A stretch of DNA of 64,000 bases from Hibiscus mutabilis (Eukaryota; Streptophyta; Magnoliopsida; Malvales; Malvaceae): contig CM033738.1 of assembly GCA_019671005.1 (NCBI GenBank), forward strand, positions 13,666,202 to 13,730,201, written 5' to 3'. Positions within the stretch are counted from its first letter, which is position 1, and each line of letters starts with the position of its first letter. Below are positions 32,320 to 46,683 of the stretch, one piece after another. A program made the translations under genes and the position numbers. Below the pieces are notes generated by a model, which was not told the origin of the DNA, searched no databases, and worked only from the letters and a program-made list of their open reading frames with translations.

Positions 32320-33586
32320 CGCATACCAAAACCTCCCCTATACTCTCCCTTTCAAACCTCCAACGCCATTTCCACCGATCCAACGGTTTATAAGACAACC
32401 GCTTGTTCCATGTTTAAGTGCTACGTGGGCCCCGCTTTGCCAAATCTTAAGAGTCCCGTTACTACTTTCAAACTTTTGCCAATTTGCCCTAACCATGTAA
32501 TTTAACACTAGGAATGAATATAGGTTTAAATAAGTAAGGTTTCTGTATTAGTTTAAAATTTAATCTTTATACTTTGTTTTAATAAAATTAAAACTTTTTA
32601 CTATTTTTTTATTTGAAACTTTTAGCCTCTTTATTAAATCTATTTAATTTTATCATTAATAGTTAACATGACAGTTATAAAAAAAAATAAAGTTGATAAA
32701 CAACACAATTTTTCAGCCATAAAACTTACAACTTTCTAAAGGTCAAGTGGATAAAAATTATAACCGTAGAAACTAAAAAGCCATTTTACCTTTTTTTCAT
32801 AACTGTCAATTTGACAATTAATGATATAACTGAACAAAATTAGGACATGGACCAGAATTTTCAAATGAAAATAGTACAAAAGTCAGTTTTGCAAAAAATT
32901 TGAGGTTAAAGTTTAATTTTGAAATATTACAGGGACCTCAGTCGTATTTAAACCCTCAAAAACGGCTGTGGACGGAGACGTCGGTAGATATATGTTAACG
33001 TTATAATTATATATATATAAAAACTTTTTAGTATCAATTTTTTATATATTTATTATTCTATCCCTTTGTTTCAACGGGCGAGGATTTTTCGAAACAAAGA
33101 AACGTTGGAGTTCTTTCTTGTTTGGCTCGAAAGAAAAGAATTTTCTTGAAGGAGCTGGAGATTGTTTCCCGCCACTCAGGTGTGTTAAAGTTGGTTGAAT
33201 TCAGAATTCTTTTGAAAATTTTTCTTCTTTTTGGGAGGGGGGTTTGCTGTTTTGATCATGTTCCTTGAACCCCACGTACCTTGGATTCGTGAAAAGTTCC
33301 TGTGGGATTTTTATACCTTTTGTCTTTGGGTTTTAAACCCTAGAATTATGTTAAAAATTATGTGGGATTTTGGTGATTTTTGATCTGGTTAATGAATTTC
33401 AAGATCTGGGTTTTGTCTTTTTCTGTGATTGGCGGTGGTGAGATTGGAGATTTTGGTTAAAAGATGGGGTTTTGAGTGGTTGGATTGGTCCTTTTATATA
33501 GGTTTCAGCTTTCTGTTGTTAGTTTTTGATTTTTCACTTTGGTTGTTGTTTATGATTTCTCGGTTTTGACATGATTGTAGAAAGAG
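32320..33586 (+). promoter_or_regulatory. Promoter, 5' leader and leader intron of the MYB3R gene
   Basis: A TATATATATATAAAAA run lies at about 33009-33023. The leader probably starts near 33060-33100. CACTCAG|GTGTG near 33180 followed by a T-rich stretch and TTGTAG|AAAG at 33580 looks like an intron in the 5' UTR. TCCAACGGTTT at 32379-32389 is close to the mitosis-specific activator consensus bound by three-repeat MYBs, and another AACGG is at 32961. The leader exon and its boundaries are inferred only. Confidence 0.5.
32379..32389 (+). promoter_or_regulatory. MSA-like element (AACGG core)
   Basis: TCCAACGGTTT fits YCYAACGGYYA at 10 of 11 positions. It lies about 650 bp upstream of the likely transcription start. 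The match is a short motif and may be chance. Confidence 0.35.
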
Positions 33587-36349
33587 ATGGCTGAGTTGAA
33601 GATAGAAGGACGTTGTCTTGAGAACAAACAATTAACCACCGCATCGAGTTCTTCTGTATCGGAAGGCAGTGCAAATGTAAAGTCCCCAGCTATATCTAGT
33701 CCAGCACCAACATCACCAAATCATCGGTATTGGCCCTTAATAGCTTCTTTAGCTTTTTGTTTTCAGTTTTGCTAGTAGCTCAACTCACTACACAATGTGT
33801 ACTTCTTTGCACCACAATTTGGGTTGGATTGTCGTGTTAAATGCAACCTTTGGGTTCTGCCGATTTGCTTCTACTTATACACACTTTTGTTTCTGGTCTA
33901 GTTTATGATTGCAGGTTAGGTTTAGAAGTTCCTTTTAGTGACAGGACTTGCCATTTATCCGATTTGTATTGAATTTTGTTATTTTGAAAGCTGGGATTAA
34001 TTGTTTATGCTGAATTTTCAGGAGGACCACTGGCCCTATTAGACGAGCAAAAGGTGGCTGGACACCGGAGGAGGTAAAACATTTTTGCCTTGGAATCTGC
34101 ATTAATTTATTGGAACTACAACGCACCTTTCTGTTTTGATGCTATTATTTTGTTGGATAATAGTTGTGAAGTCCATCTACATTGTTTTTTTAATAATAAT
34201 CTATCGCGGATTCTGGGGGGGGGGGGGGGAATTAAGTTTCAATCAATGTTTACTGGTTACTCATGTTCATTCTTTGCAATTGGTGCCTTTCTTTAACTTC
34301 GTTTTCTGTTTTGATCAATTGCAGGATAAGACATTAAGAAATGCTGTTGTAGCTTTTAAGGGGAAGAGTTGGAAAAAAATAGGTTTTCCTCAGAATCTGC
34401 TCTCTCTATCTCCTTTTTTCCAATGAGACAAACCTGATATTTGATTCTTTGCTAGAATCTAGTATAACTTATGTTTTCTCAGACCAAAAACAAACTTAGG
34501 GTCCTAAATCCTTTTCAATTCGACATAGTTGTAATGGCAGTCTTAGCATTTGAATATGCTTGTGCAGCCGAATTTTTTCCTGATAGATCAGAAGTTCAGT
34601 GTCTACATAGATGGCAGAAGGTCCTAAATCCAGATCTTGTTAAAGGACCTTGGACTCAAGAGGTAGGCATTTTAGGGTCATTCTTTTATGCTACTATGGC
34701 TGCAGTTCACAAAACTAACACTGTTTGTATGGCCTTTCACTTCCAGGAAGATGATAAAATTGTTGAGCTTGTATCAAAATATGGGCCCACGAAATGGTCT
34801 GTTATTGCCAAATCTTTGCCGGGACGAATAGGGAAACAATGCCGCGAGAGGTAATTTCACTTTTTACTTCTTTTCATTTGCATTTAAGAGTTCTCGAAAG
34901 TGCCAAAGGTTTTGATATTATTTTACCCCATTTCAATGAGGCCTGCCTTTTCTGTTTTTTAGTATATTGATTATTGAGTAAATTACAAACTGTTTTTTTT
35001 AACATGCTAATTGATGTTTTCCAGATGGCACAATCATTTGAATCCTGATATAAAGAAGGATGCTTGGACGATAGAGGAGGAAATGGCCCTTATGAATGCC
35101 CATCAGATGTATGGGAACAAGTGGGCTGAAATAGCTAAAGTTTTACCTGGAAGGTATCGTTTCTTTCCGGTTTATAACGTCTGTTACATGGTTCAGATTC
35201 GAAAGCTTAGTCCAGCTTACTTGACAAAAGAATTATCGTAAGTTACTTTGAAATCTCTTTTGTCAAGTTAATGAATTTTGTTCATGCAGAACTGATAACG
35301 CAATAAAGAATCACTGGAATAGTTCCATGAAGAAGAAGTTAGATTTCTATTTGGCTACAGGGAAGCTTCCTCCGATTGTGAAGATTTCTAAGGATATCGA
35401 TACACCTGCTGCAACAAGAAATTTGCTTGTTTATTCAAAAAAGGAATCAGATTCAACTGCTCAAACATCTTCAGGAACTACAGATTTATGTAAGCCGGAG
35501 GAAGATGGAAAAGATCAGTTGGAATCCTCTACTCCAGTTCAAGATATGGCGGCTTCATCAAGTGTTATTCCAAGTGAATCAGTTGATACTGAAAGTGCAG
35601 AATGCATGCCCCAGTCAATTGATGCAAATCCTTGCTGCTGTAACTCAGAGTCAGTGGCGAAGTTCGAGAGTCAAAGAACCAGCTCTGCTGCTGTCGTCGA
35701 AGACAAAGATGTCGGGGCACAACTACTGTGTGATACTCCAACATATGGTCCTTTATGTTATGAGCCACCTATGTTACAAGGTGGTTCTTCATTGCATTCA
35801 GATCATTTAAGGAAGAAAGGCATGCAGCATGAGCGGACCTCTACTCCTATCACGTCACCCGTAAGTTTCTTCACTCCGCCTTGTGTGAAGGGCAGTGGTT
35901 TTGGTGCATGGAGTCCTGAGGCTATCCTTAGAATTGCTGCTAAGACCTTCCCGAATACACCTTCTATATTTCGAAAGAGAAAAACCAGTCCAAATAAAAT
36001 AGAAAAAACGAATGAGGAAGCGACCAAGAATAGGATTCAATCGTCCGGTGAACAGGAAAGAACTGAAACTAGTTGGGAACAGGCTCAATTTCGTGATGGG
36101 AGTTCATGCGAAAGTCCGGCTTTTCAAGGTAATGGCAGCATCGGTCCGAATTGTACCGCTTTTAATGCATCGCCTCCATATCGGTTAAGATCCAAGAGAA
36201 GCGCAGTTTTCAAGCCTGTGGAGAGACAACTTGATTTCACATTTGATAAGGAGAGGCGTGATGAAAATACGAAATCTTCAGATCTACCAGTGAATGGTAG
36301 CTCTCCTATCGGAGATTGCTTGCTTGCAAAGAAGATGGAGGTCACATAG
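33587..36349 (+). CDS. MYB3R5: Three-repeat MYB transcription factor, MYB3R3/5 type
   Basis: Seven coding exons join in frame: 33587-33726, 34022-34073, 34325-34382, 34568-34662, 34747-34850, 35025-35153, 35290-36349. All introns are GT-AG and the total is 545 codons plus TAG. Three MYB repeats run from about residue 58 to 207: R1 starting KGGWTPEEDKTL, R2 KGPWTQEEDDKIVELV with CRERWHNHLNP, and R3 KDAWTIEEEMALMNAH with TDNAIKNHWNSSMKKK. The C-terminal half holds the conserved SPEAILRIAAKTFPNTPS motif and basic SPPYRLRSKR. Such proteins bind MSA elements in G2/M genes. By family knowledge, MYB3R3/5 act mainly as repressors in DREAM-type complexes. The first ATG of the frame is taken as start. 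No lesions are visible. The choice of 5 over 3 rests on the position next to PRT6. Confidence 0.93.
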
Positions 36350-37476
36350 GACTAAACTGTAAGTTATGGTGTCCCATTTCCCACTTCAAAAGTCTGTTCA
36401 ATCTTTGCTCAAAACACACAAAAAGTACAGAGAAATTCTAATTTTTTTCTGTGATTTTCCACATTGATTATAAAGTAAGTTGTGTTTATGCACTTCAGAT
36501 GTTTCATCAATCTTCTTTACAAAACCCCCTTTGTTTCATTTCCTTTTAAGTTGTCTATCCGTTTCCTCAGCTGCAGAATCCAAACAGGCAAGCACCAAAA
36601 TCCTAGCACACTTGGGAAAATGATTGTAGATTGACAACTTTTAAAGATGATTGTATAATTCTTAGGGAAAATTGCAAAGACCGAGATTTTATCGTCAAAC
36701 ATGTTCGGGACCATTTTCCTTAACCGTACAGAAAACCAAGGAAGCCAGTTAGTTCGGGTCTTTGAAATCCCAAACGCCATGAAGCAAGTACTGCTGCAAC
36801 GGCTCACGAAGCAAATTACACAGATATTTAACAGCTTTACATTGACTATAGCTCGACTCTCCATTGATGAAAACGGAAGTCCTGTAGTTTGTCTCTAGAA
36901 ACCATTTATCTCCCATTAAGAAAGTGATTTATGCAGCGCTATGACGCAAGATGTTCAACTGAAGACTCGTGATCCTGGGTCAAGGTATTGTATTCAAACA
37001 CTTGCGTGCGGAGGATTCGTCCTTCAGTTCAACTATACGTCCAGGAATAGCAAAACAGGGGAAGAGAATGGCAAAATCTGCCATACTGAATATGCGTCCA
37101 GAACCTTAGCAGCTGCATGAACAGAGAAATGAAAATGCTTTCAAATGTTTCCGTCACTCAAAAACTAAAAAGAAAGAAAGGGTAATAACACAGATAAAGC
37201 ACCACAAACAGACCTGATTACCGGAATGTCCAGCCATCATGGCCACATGCCAACATCAAAATCCAAGATTCTAATTTGTTTGCACAATAATTTATCGAAA
37301 CTGAAAACCTTCAGTTTGGCAATTTCCTATGCACTTGATGTCTGATTCAAATGCATCGCCACCTGAATCCAATATTTTTTCCAATGTGAACATGAATATT
37401 CATGAATGCATGCAAATAGGAAAAAAAAGAATATAAGAAACAAAAGGTCTATCACCAGCTTGATCATCAATCCGAA
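36350..37476. other. Tail-to-tail spacer between MYB3R and the PRT6-like locus
   Basis: Holds the MYB3R 3' UTR on the left and the remains of the PRT6 3' UTR on the right. A 65-codon open frame at 36701-36898 shows no family signature and is probably within the MYB3R 3' UTR. Confidence 0.5.
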
Positions 37477-39845
37477 CTAAACCACGAAGAAGGTACCAAT
37501 GGTAGTTTGTCCAAGAACCTTTGAACTCTGATCAAGGCCATGAGAAGCGACCTATCAAACAGAGAACTACGTTGAAATCCAGGAGAGAAAAAAAACAGGT
37601 ATTGCCATTGAGAACCAAGGAAAAAATAGTCCAAATCACCATGTAACTTAGAGCGGCGTAACGTTCCTCATTCAAGTACAATGGTTTCCCTCTATGCATT
37701 TCGATATCCTGAAATGAGAAAATGAAGCAGAATAACACAAATAGATCATAAGAAAACCCTTTCATATGATATGAAAAAGATACAAACACAATGAAAAGCA
37801 AATATGTACACATTTATATTTTAAAGGTTCACTACCGTTACATGCCATATGGAATTCAAATTATGAATTCTGACATCGCATAGGAGTTTCAAGGAAATAT
37901 ATAATTTCTAAACAGAAATTAAAGCTTTTATACATCTTTTTACAGTATCAAGTAGGTTAGCCTTAAATAATCAATCATCCAAAATGTACTTATTGATGTG
38001 GGTAGTGTGAGATTATGCACCCTTGGGTTTCAAGAAAACACAATCCTTCAGTCTCGGAAGTAATATCTATTTTCTTTTTTCAAATCAGTTATTCAAATTT
38101 CTTTTTCAGGATAGATCCCCATAAGAGGGTGCACTACAGAAATAAAGAATAAAGTTGCCTGATTTCCTCTGTGCATTGTGGGATATATGACTGCAATAGC
38201 TGCTGCATTGAACCTTCATACCATCTTGAATTATTCTCCCATCAACCTAATTTACCTTTAGCAACACTAGGTATGAAATAAGTACTTTGCACAGCAAAAC
38301 TAAACTACTTTTCTGTCGTCTTAATTTGTAATAGCAAGGCCCAAAAAGGCTCATGAACTTTCCAGACCTACTAAATTAAAGATATGTAGTTGGCATCGTT
38401 AGCAATCATAATCATCCTTCACAGGAGCATAGAGGAGTCAAGAGGCAGGAGGGTGCAATATTCTATCCTATAACGCTCTTAACAATAACTATTTTATTTG
38501 CTTTACGGTTGAGTTTCCCAACAACATAATTATTACAAACTTTTCTAATTAAAGGAAAATGTTTTACCTCTTCACCAAATGCATCCAAATATGGTGATGG
38601 CCAAGGAGCTTGCTCGGCAAATCTTTGCAGCATGATTGTTGTTCTCTATCACAATAATAAAAGCATTTAGCAGTTTTCACGAAATAGGGATAAAAGGTCA
38701 AGACAGAAACGAGGCGATCAATACCCTTATCGAAAGAAATACACCAGTACCAGCACCGCAGGTCATTGCATGAGTCGTACATCCACTCTCACTAGCAGGG
38801 AAAATATTGAAGAAAAGTTCAGTGCTTCAGATTTTATATAGCGAAGAATCATAGATAAATGCACATGTAAGCACAAAATCAGCAAAACAAGAGTTGAAAA
38901 GTCACCTGCAGCATGTTTTCCAACTTGGACAGCATAATCCACCACACAACAGGAATAATGCAGGCTCACCAAGCACAGGTTTACATACCTGTTGAAAAAA
39001 ATGCTTTCTCATGATTATAGATATTCTTGAAAGATGTCCAATATTACAGCATGTCTAAGGACAAATTTTTAACAAACCGTTGCAATAGGTCTTGATATAC
39101 ATGAGGCAGGGTCATCAACTTAAAGGGAACTGCAGGATTGCAGTAGAAAACATTTTGAAAACTACAGGCTTCATATGCCTTTTGGAAATGTTGAGACCAT
39201 TTAATTGCAAATGATCGTGATACTTCATCCTCGAGAATAACATCTATTGGAGGAATCCTAAACATCTTCTCCAGTTCTTGTACTTCATTCAGCTCCGCTG
39301 AAGTAATTTCAGTTTTATCCATCATATCAGTAGACACATGAGATGACTCCCAGACATTATCCCTATCGCAGAATGGTGCAGCGGCAGAAACTTAAGCAAT
39401 TTCCACAACAATGCACACCCCCTCAAATAAGGGAAACTCAATCTTCGAATCATTTCTTTAATATGACAAGAACGGGAAATATCATTTGATACGAAATACC
39501 AGCATGCACAATCAAATCCACCAAGAATGCCGCAGACATCAGTAATTAGGGAATAATGGGAACCTAACTCATTGATGTTATACTCATCTAGCCCACAACA
39601 TACGAATACAGCCTGAAATCAGTATATCACATTCAGAAGTTCAGTTGCGGTGCCAAATTAGAGTGACTGATAGTTGCTTTCATATAAAATCACTGCTTTG
39701 AGGAAAATTCTGTACAGAAATATGATCCTTCAAAAGAAATCCTTAAAATAAAACATCTTTTATTGCTTTTATAAAGCAAAAGAAATATCTTCATAAATGT
39801 TTTGAAGTTCCATTGTTAATTCATATTGTTTCATTTGACCAGAAA

Positions 39846-40214
39846 TGTTGTTCATTACCACAAATTCTTGTTTATATCTGTTGAATAATATTAGAGTCCT
39901 ATCTTTTTAATGTTTACTGTTTTATTAAGTGTATACTGTTTTAGTAGTCCCACAAATTCTTGTTTATATCTGTCGAATAATATTAGAGTCCTATCTTTTT
40001 AATGTTTACTGTTTTATTAAATGTATACTGTTTTAGTAGTCTTTCAAGATTAGGAGTCCTCGTTATCTTTATCACTAGATAAATCTTTTCTTTCAGTATT
40101 ATCTTCCAGTAAGCTTTTTATTAGGAGTTAATAACTAAGTGTATTAAAAGGGGACCAATTATTCTTTTGCTCAATCTGGTTTTCTGTCAATATCAGACAC
40201 CAGAAAGTCTAACA
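39846..40214 (+). mobile_element. Probable solo LTR in a PRT6 intron, with a 92-bp tandem duplication
   Basis: About 369 bp beginning TGTTGTTCATTACC and ending AAAGTCTAACA, with a promoter-like GTATTAAAAGGGG near 40140. A 92-bp unit is tandemly duplicated at 39859-39950 and 39951-40042 with only two or three differences. The flanking 5-mers do not match, so the call as a solo LTR is tentative; the duplication itself is certain. Confidence 0.45.
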
Positions 40215-43200
40215 GATTATCATTTATTCTTAAAAAAAGTGTAAATAGCCCACCCAAAGAACCTATATGAAAAGAGGTAGCCGCTAACCTGAACCACAGA
40301 GACAACATAGAAGAGATGCACAAGAGATAACAAGAACTCCTCAGATGAGATAAATGGGCATGGAAGACAGAAGAAAACCCACATCAATGATGAGAAAGGA
40401 TCACGAGCAAGAATAGGATCAGATGACCGATTCCAAAATTGAATATCGGGAAATAATGCTTCCTTATCATCATGTTCCAAGATGCGAAGGAGATTGTCTG
40501 TCAACACACAATCAGGAGTCCAACATTTAAAATAGGAATCCAAAACTGACAGTTTACAGCAGTTTGATGATTACATACACTTAGTGCTAAAGAGATAACA
40601 CCAACCCACTCACGCATCCACATTTAGATGTATTTGTGATTCAAAACCATCTAAAGACCAGAACAAATCCATAATAACCATGATATCTATTTTTAAATGT
40701 CTACAACCTCTAGAATTTACTATCAGAGATTGTAAATAAATCTAAGTGCCAAATTTCAAGTGAATCTCAAAGGTATAAATACTGAAAACATACCTTCCTG
40801 TTTATGTTTGGTATTGTGGTAGTCAAAGGAAACACCAGAACAAATAGATTCTGCAAACAGTTGAAGACCTCTGAATCTTTGAAGAGCATGAAGAGAGTTT
40901 GTACTGCTCAGGTTCTGGACAACTCTTAGCAACAAGGAAAATATAAATTCGCTAGAAGAATTAAATTCCTTATACAACGAAGCAAGAGTATAATTTGCAG
41001 CAATAGAATTCTTTCCACAGCGAGCTGCAATTTCGGTTGACATAAGAGAATACTTAAGTGTATCCCATAAAATTATTGGGTGGCTTAACCTTGGAGATCC
41101 TAAGAACCTATCCAGCTTTTTTGAAAAATACATTTTTGACAACGCACGAGATATAGGTTCCAGATTGTGAATTGTTTTTCTTTTCTGTGAAGAGAAAAAG
41201 CTTCGGAGAAATCAGACCTCCCGACCACTGTGGCAGCAGTTTTTAGAAGAGATAACCCTTGCTGAAGCAGAAGGGAACATATATCTTTGGTTGGTGAAGA
41301 ACCTAAAGCATGCACTTGGCCAACAGTTGATGTCGTAGGCCTTCCAACCTTCTGGAAAGCCCCATTCACTGCAGGCAAGATAGAATTTGCTAGTCGACGA
41401 CACACAGGACACAAAAATCCTCCCTGATAAAACAAACAAGTATTAAATTGACATCAAACGTAAGATGAGGGTTTTTGAAAAGAAGTTTTTTTTGGGAGCT
41501 TGTACCTGATCAGGATCCACAGGATGTGCCCCCTCAAAGAAGCTTCTCCAAATATATCTGTGATACAGAACTGAATACATCTTAAGCAACTTCATGCAAG
41601 AGCACATTTATGCGCACACATGTATGGACAAACACATAGTGCCCATTCAAAGTTACCGGGTTAAAAGGCATTTCAGCAACTTTGAGTTCCTTGTTAAATG
41701 GAACTACAAGCAAAATTCAAAAACCATTCAAATCCCAAACAAAATTCCTGAAGGTGTTTTAGGGGTAAAACTAACAGAACTCACAATTATAGAAAGGCAA
41801 TCTGCTTAGCCGAGGCCACAAGGTAGGTATAAGATGTTTGAGGATTCAAAAGGTTCACAAATATCTTATTTGTTGCTTGAAATATAACAGTAACTTACAC
41901 AAAACTTATTAACTTAGACAAATATCATATAATACTTTTATTTCCTTTAATTTCAGACATATATTCTTTCATATAATTTATCTCAAATGCAACTGAATTT
42001 ACAAATTCAAAAAAAGGAAACAGGTAAACTTTCCCCGTTGTCACTCTTTTGCATCAAGTTTTAACATGACCTATTTTGGGTGCGGAAAATTCCAATTTCA
42101 TGATTCATGTTCCAAAGCTCATAATACTTGTAAATTGTAATTATGCTAACTATGAATAGCAATTAATTGTGACCGGTAAGTTTGTGAAGACATTTTGAGA
42201 TATCAACCGCACAATCCCTCACAAAGGACAGTATGGAGTGCAAAAGAAACGGAACTAAATATAAATTTAAACCACCTATTTGCTGCATGAGTGTCTGAGT
42301 GATAAATAGTATATGGTAGCATGAGCTTTTTAAATTTAATTTCTTACAGAAGTTCAGGATCATGTTAAAGAAAAAAGCAAATCTATCTAATAAGAACTGA
42401 AACTGATATTTTTTAAGAAGACTTACCTCTCTTTCAGTGATGATAAATAGCGATCAAGACAACCCTGATGTACGGCATGCCCACAGGAAGACAGATAAAT
42501 TCCATCACAATCTAATGGACCAAATCCATCATAAAAAATAGGCTGTGAAGTAGATTCTGTCAAAACTCTGTTACTATTAGTTTTTTCAGAAGCCAAAGAG
42601 TTTTCGCTAGTTTCACTTGAAAGGGAAGAAATATACTTCCCAAGGAAGTCCGATTCAGCACCCATACCATTTTCTGGAGAAAATTCAGCAGCAGGGGATA
42701 TTTCATCATTTTTAAAGCTTGAGCTTAATGAAGTATCACACATTTCCTTATGAATGCATAAGTACGTATCTTCTTCCAGTGTCTCCAAATTATATGCAGT
42801 GCTGTCGCTCACATCACTAGATGTGGAAGGTGCTTCATTGTTCCTCACTGAAGGAAACCGAGACTTGACAAACTCAAGAATGACATTTACTTCACCATGT
42901 TGCCCTTGCTCATCATTGTTGAGCTCAACAACTGGAATTTCAGTCAACTGCAACAACTGAGAAGCCAATCCAGAACTGCTGGAAGAGGCATTTTTTTCAG
43001 ATTGATTGGTCACCCTATTTCTGGGAATAGAAGCTTGCTCCCCATTGATCCCATGATGGGGGACCTCTATCAACAAAACTCAAAAGCCTATATTTCTTTT
43101 TTCAAGAAATGATAAAATGTTAATTCATGTAAGAGGGGGTGGGGATTTCATTTGTCTTAAGTAATGGGTAAAATGAAGAGCAAACACTTACTTGGAGAAG

Positions 43201-46200
43201 GATCAAGAAAGAAACAGGACTTTTGGAAGCAGTATCATGACAAAGAGAGCAACTCTGTTGCACAGAACCTTCTGTTTCAGGTTCAGCATCAGAATTAGAC
43301 ATTTCCAAGTCAGATTTTGAATCATCAGCAGCAGCAGAAGTGATGCTTGACAGAAATTTGGATTGGGCTGCTTTCATTTTAGCCTACAAAAATTACAGAA
43401 TACAGAAATGATTCAAACCCACTAACAAACTATTACACTAAGATCATGTACCATTTTAATTCAACTTCTTCAATTTTGATAGGTTCCATGATGACCAAAA
43501 TACAGCATTGCAGACTTGAAACAGTTAAAAGGTGCCATTCAGCTTGTTAATCAATAGCCAGGCACCACACTTAGCACTTAAATGCATGAAACTGAGTCTG
43601 ACATTCAATCAAGTACTTTTTTTCAACATACCAGTACACCTTTCATAAACCTATGAGAGGCAAACCCGTGTAATGAGGGGTCACAAAACTTACATGAGAA
43701 TCCCAGAGCCAGAAGAGAGATATTGGCCTCTGATTTAAATAAACCTCATTTCAGAGGAACTCACAAATGAAAACTTACACAGTCCAAGTATAAGTCTTTG
43801 TAAATAATGTTAGCAAAAGAGAAAATCGCTAAAAAATCAGAATGTTTAGACGTTTTACCTAAACCTTACTAATTTTTTCTAACAATGCTCATTGTCACTT
43901 CAAATGCACCTAAAATTTGTCCAACTCCGTACAATTTATCAGCATTCTCTTTCAAAGTACACCTTCAACTTTTGTACTTTACATAAATTCAAATATATTT
44001 CTAAGACAAAATCTTACCAACATGGCAGCTTGTTTTCGCGAGCCTTCGACTTGTGCAGTTCACTATTAGAGGCTGAACTTGATGTAGTCCTATCACTATT
44101 AGGAGATTTTGATAGATGGCTGACCACTTCAGGTGCAAGTTCTTGCAGTTTGGTCATGCACACGGAATCAACTTCGGCAAACTTCCTCAATAAACTTTCA
44201 ATAAGAGGAGAAAAACTGCAATTGCTGGATTCTAAATAGCTTTTTTGATTCTCTTGCCGATGCATTCCCTGACATACATCAATATTAAGACAACTATTTT
44301 TTTCAACCATAGACATCAAAACAATATTTCAGACCACAAGGTCCAACCTGATTAAACCCTGATGGATTAGAGTAAACAGCAACCCTGTATAAAATTTCTT
44401 GAAACTAGTCAAACTTAGAAAGATCACGAGGTAAAGATTTCACAAGTTGACTGCGAGTAGCATCCCCAATAGCTAACTTGTAAATCAACTCTTTTCAGAT
44501 TGTCAGCTGTATTGTGACCGCAGAATCGCCTTTCTTGTAAAATTTGCATAATCAGAGTGAGCATTTCCTGAACAAGAACCGGCACATACCTAAAAAACAG
44601 TATCATTTAGCACAGTAACGATGTCAGATTATATCGAATATGATTTCAGAGTTTTATAGATGTCTTTAAAGGTGTAAAGTGTGAATAAAAGTGGGGTGGG
44701 GGTGTGCTTCTTTGCAACTTGATTTCTGCTGTCCAAAGAAAAAAGTAACATTTGGGGATAGAAGGAAATAATAATTAAAAATTGACCTTTAAGAACGGTG
44801 AAATGAGCGATTTTACATTCATAAGGGGTTCACCATGCTTCCATTCCAGTTTTGTATTAGAAACATAATCATGCTTCTTTTGTATTTACTACTTTATGGA
44901 AAATTTTGAGGAAGCAAAATGTAGGCACAAAAAACAAGAAGCACGGCCAGAATGGGCCTTGTAATCCACATTCAACAACACAAATATCTAGTTACTTTGC
45001 ATTTCTTAGAGGAACTGAATGGCATTAAAGCACTTCAGTGATGTAAACAAGGAATGAAGAGAAAAAATGCATACTCGTTTGATCTTTCAAGACTAAGAGA
45101 AAGGTAGTCTAATAGCCCAAAGCGCTCAAGAATTCACTTAACATAGAGATCAGGAGCAGCTAGTGCAGCACAGCACTGCAGCAAAAATAAATCAAGCTCC
45201 AAACCTTGTTCAGACCTGCAAGCAAAGAAGAACAGGAAGAACTTGACAATTAAAACTTCGAAACTTGGGGAACCCGGTCCAGCTCCAGCTAGTTACATCC
45301 AACATATAAAGTACAATTTACCTACCAGCGAACTGAACGGTACCACTCACAAGATACTAGAGCCGCATCCCCATTCTTCCGCCACATCCCAGCAATAAAT
45401 TGAGCACAAAGTACCCTAATCCTTAAGGGATGCTCCATTACAGAAGCAGAGAACCCAAAAGGGTGGCAGCCCACAAGCATGTGATCAAAGAAATCAGCGT
45501 AAATTGCTGAAAACGAACTAGCCGTACTAGAATTACTTATATTTGTCATTACAAGTTCACCATAACACATCCTTAATGCCTTCTGCAGAAGTAAGGAAAG
45601 TAATCGATGTAATGGGATGTGAACAGATATCTCTTGTGAACTAACATCATAAATAATATCAGGCCACTCGCATAAACTCAAAACACGTAGAGCAGCTAGT
45701 CCCATGCCACTGTCTGTCTCCATGGCACTGACATCCAAACTCATATGACCACATCCACCATCTGAACCTATATTTTTTGCAATCTCCATGTCATCGGTTT
45801 CACATTGTCCACTATATACAGGTGAAGAATCCTGTGAGCAATGCTTTTCACTTGAACCAGTTAGTCCACCAACATGTTTGCCTTTCCTGATTTTGTATAA
45901 TGTTTTCTTTATTGCAGATAGATTGCCAACATAAACGTCACTACTATTTGTAGAAGATACACTATGAAGAGCTGCAGAGGTACCATCATCAACTTCCAAC
46001 CATGTCTCCATAGCCCTTAAGCACTCCTATATCAACCAGATGACAGAGGAAGGAATTAAAAGATGGGATATGGAATTAGATCCAACTTCACTAACCCTTG
46101 ACGCACTCCTCTCTGTTACACTACAAACAGAACACTCTTGGGATAACCTTCCTACTTTTCCATGCCTCGTATTATCTCCATCGTGCATATCTTGATTGTA

Positions 46201-46246
46201 AAAACAAGAAAGGACATTTTCCTCTTCACTTTTGGCAACAGAAAAT

Positions 46247-46495
46247 TGAAGATAAACAGAATTATGTTCTGTTTATTCGAATAATGAGTAAGAATTACTC
46301 TTACTTTGATTTACATACACTACATCCTTTCATAGAAAAGGACTTTGATTTACAATAGAAGTCCTACTGGCTATTAATTAGGAGTCCTACTAACTATTAA
46401 CTTCTAACTCTAGGTTTCGGTACAAGGCTCAAATAATAACTCTAACAGTACAATTTAATTACAATAATACTTCTAATAAACCGACTAAACCTACA
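46247..46495 (-). repeat. 3' LTR of Copia D (left copy)
   Basis: Starts TGAAGATAAACAG and ends AAACCTACA on the plus strand. It is followed by a CTCCCC tract, the complement of the polypurine tract. Confidence 0.85.
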
Positions 46496-46683
46496 CTCCC
46501 CTTCAATCTGGAGAGTATACATTGTATAATTCTAGATTGGATAAAAAAAATTCGAAAAAAACTTTTGATAAAGCTTTTGTGAAAATATCTGCTATTTGTT
46601 CTTCTACTGGTACATACTCCAATGAAGCAACTCCACTTGTCAATTTCTCTGCTATGAAGTGTCTGTCTATTTCAACATGTTTC

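Noticed and set aside
34216..34229. Run of about 13 G in a MYB3R intron
   Set aside because: A simple homopolymer that is length-variable and may be an assembly artefact. G-quadruplex function cannot be argued from one run.
34471..34854. Single long frame spanning two MYB3R exons and introns
   Set aside because: GT-AG splicing at 34382/34568 and 34662/34747 gives the conserved MYB repeats. The longer frame reads through introns by chance.
36701..36898. 65-codon open frame between MYB3R and PRT6
   Set aside because: No similarity to a known family; it probably lies in the MYB3R 3' UTR.
41594..41809. Plus-strand frame in the PRT6 region
   Set aside because: It lies in a PRT6 intron with no family resemblance.
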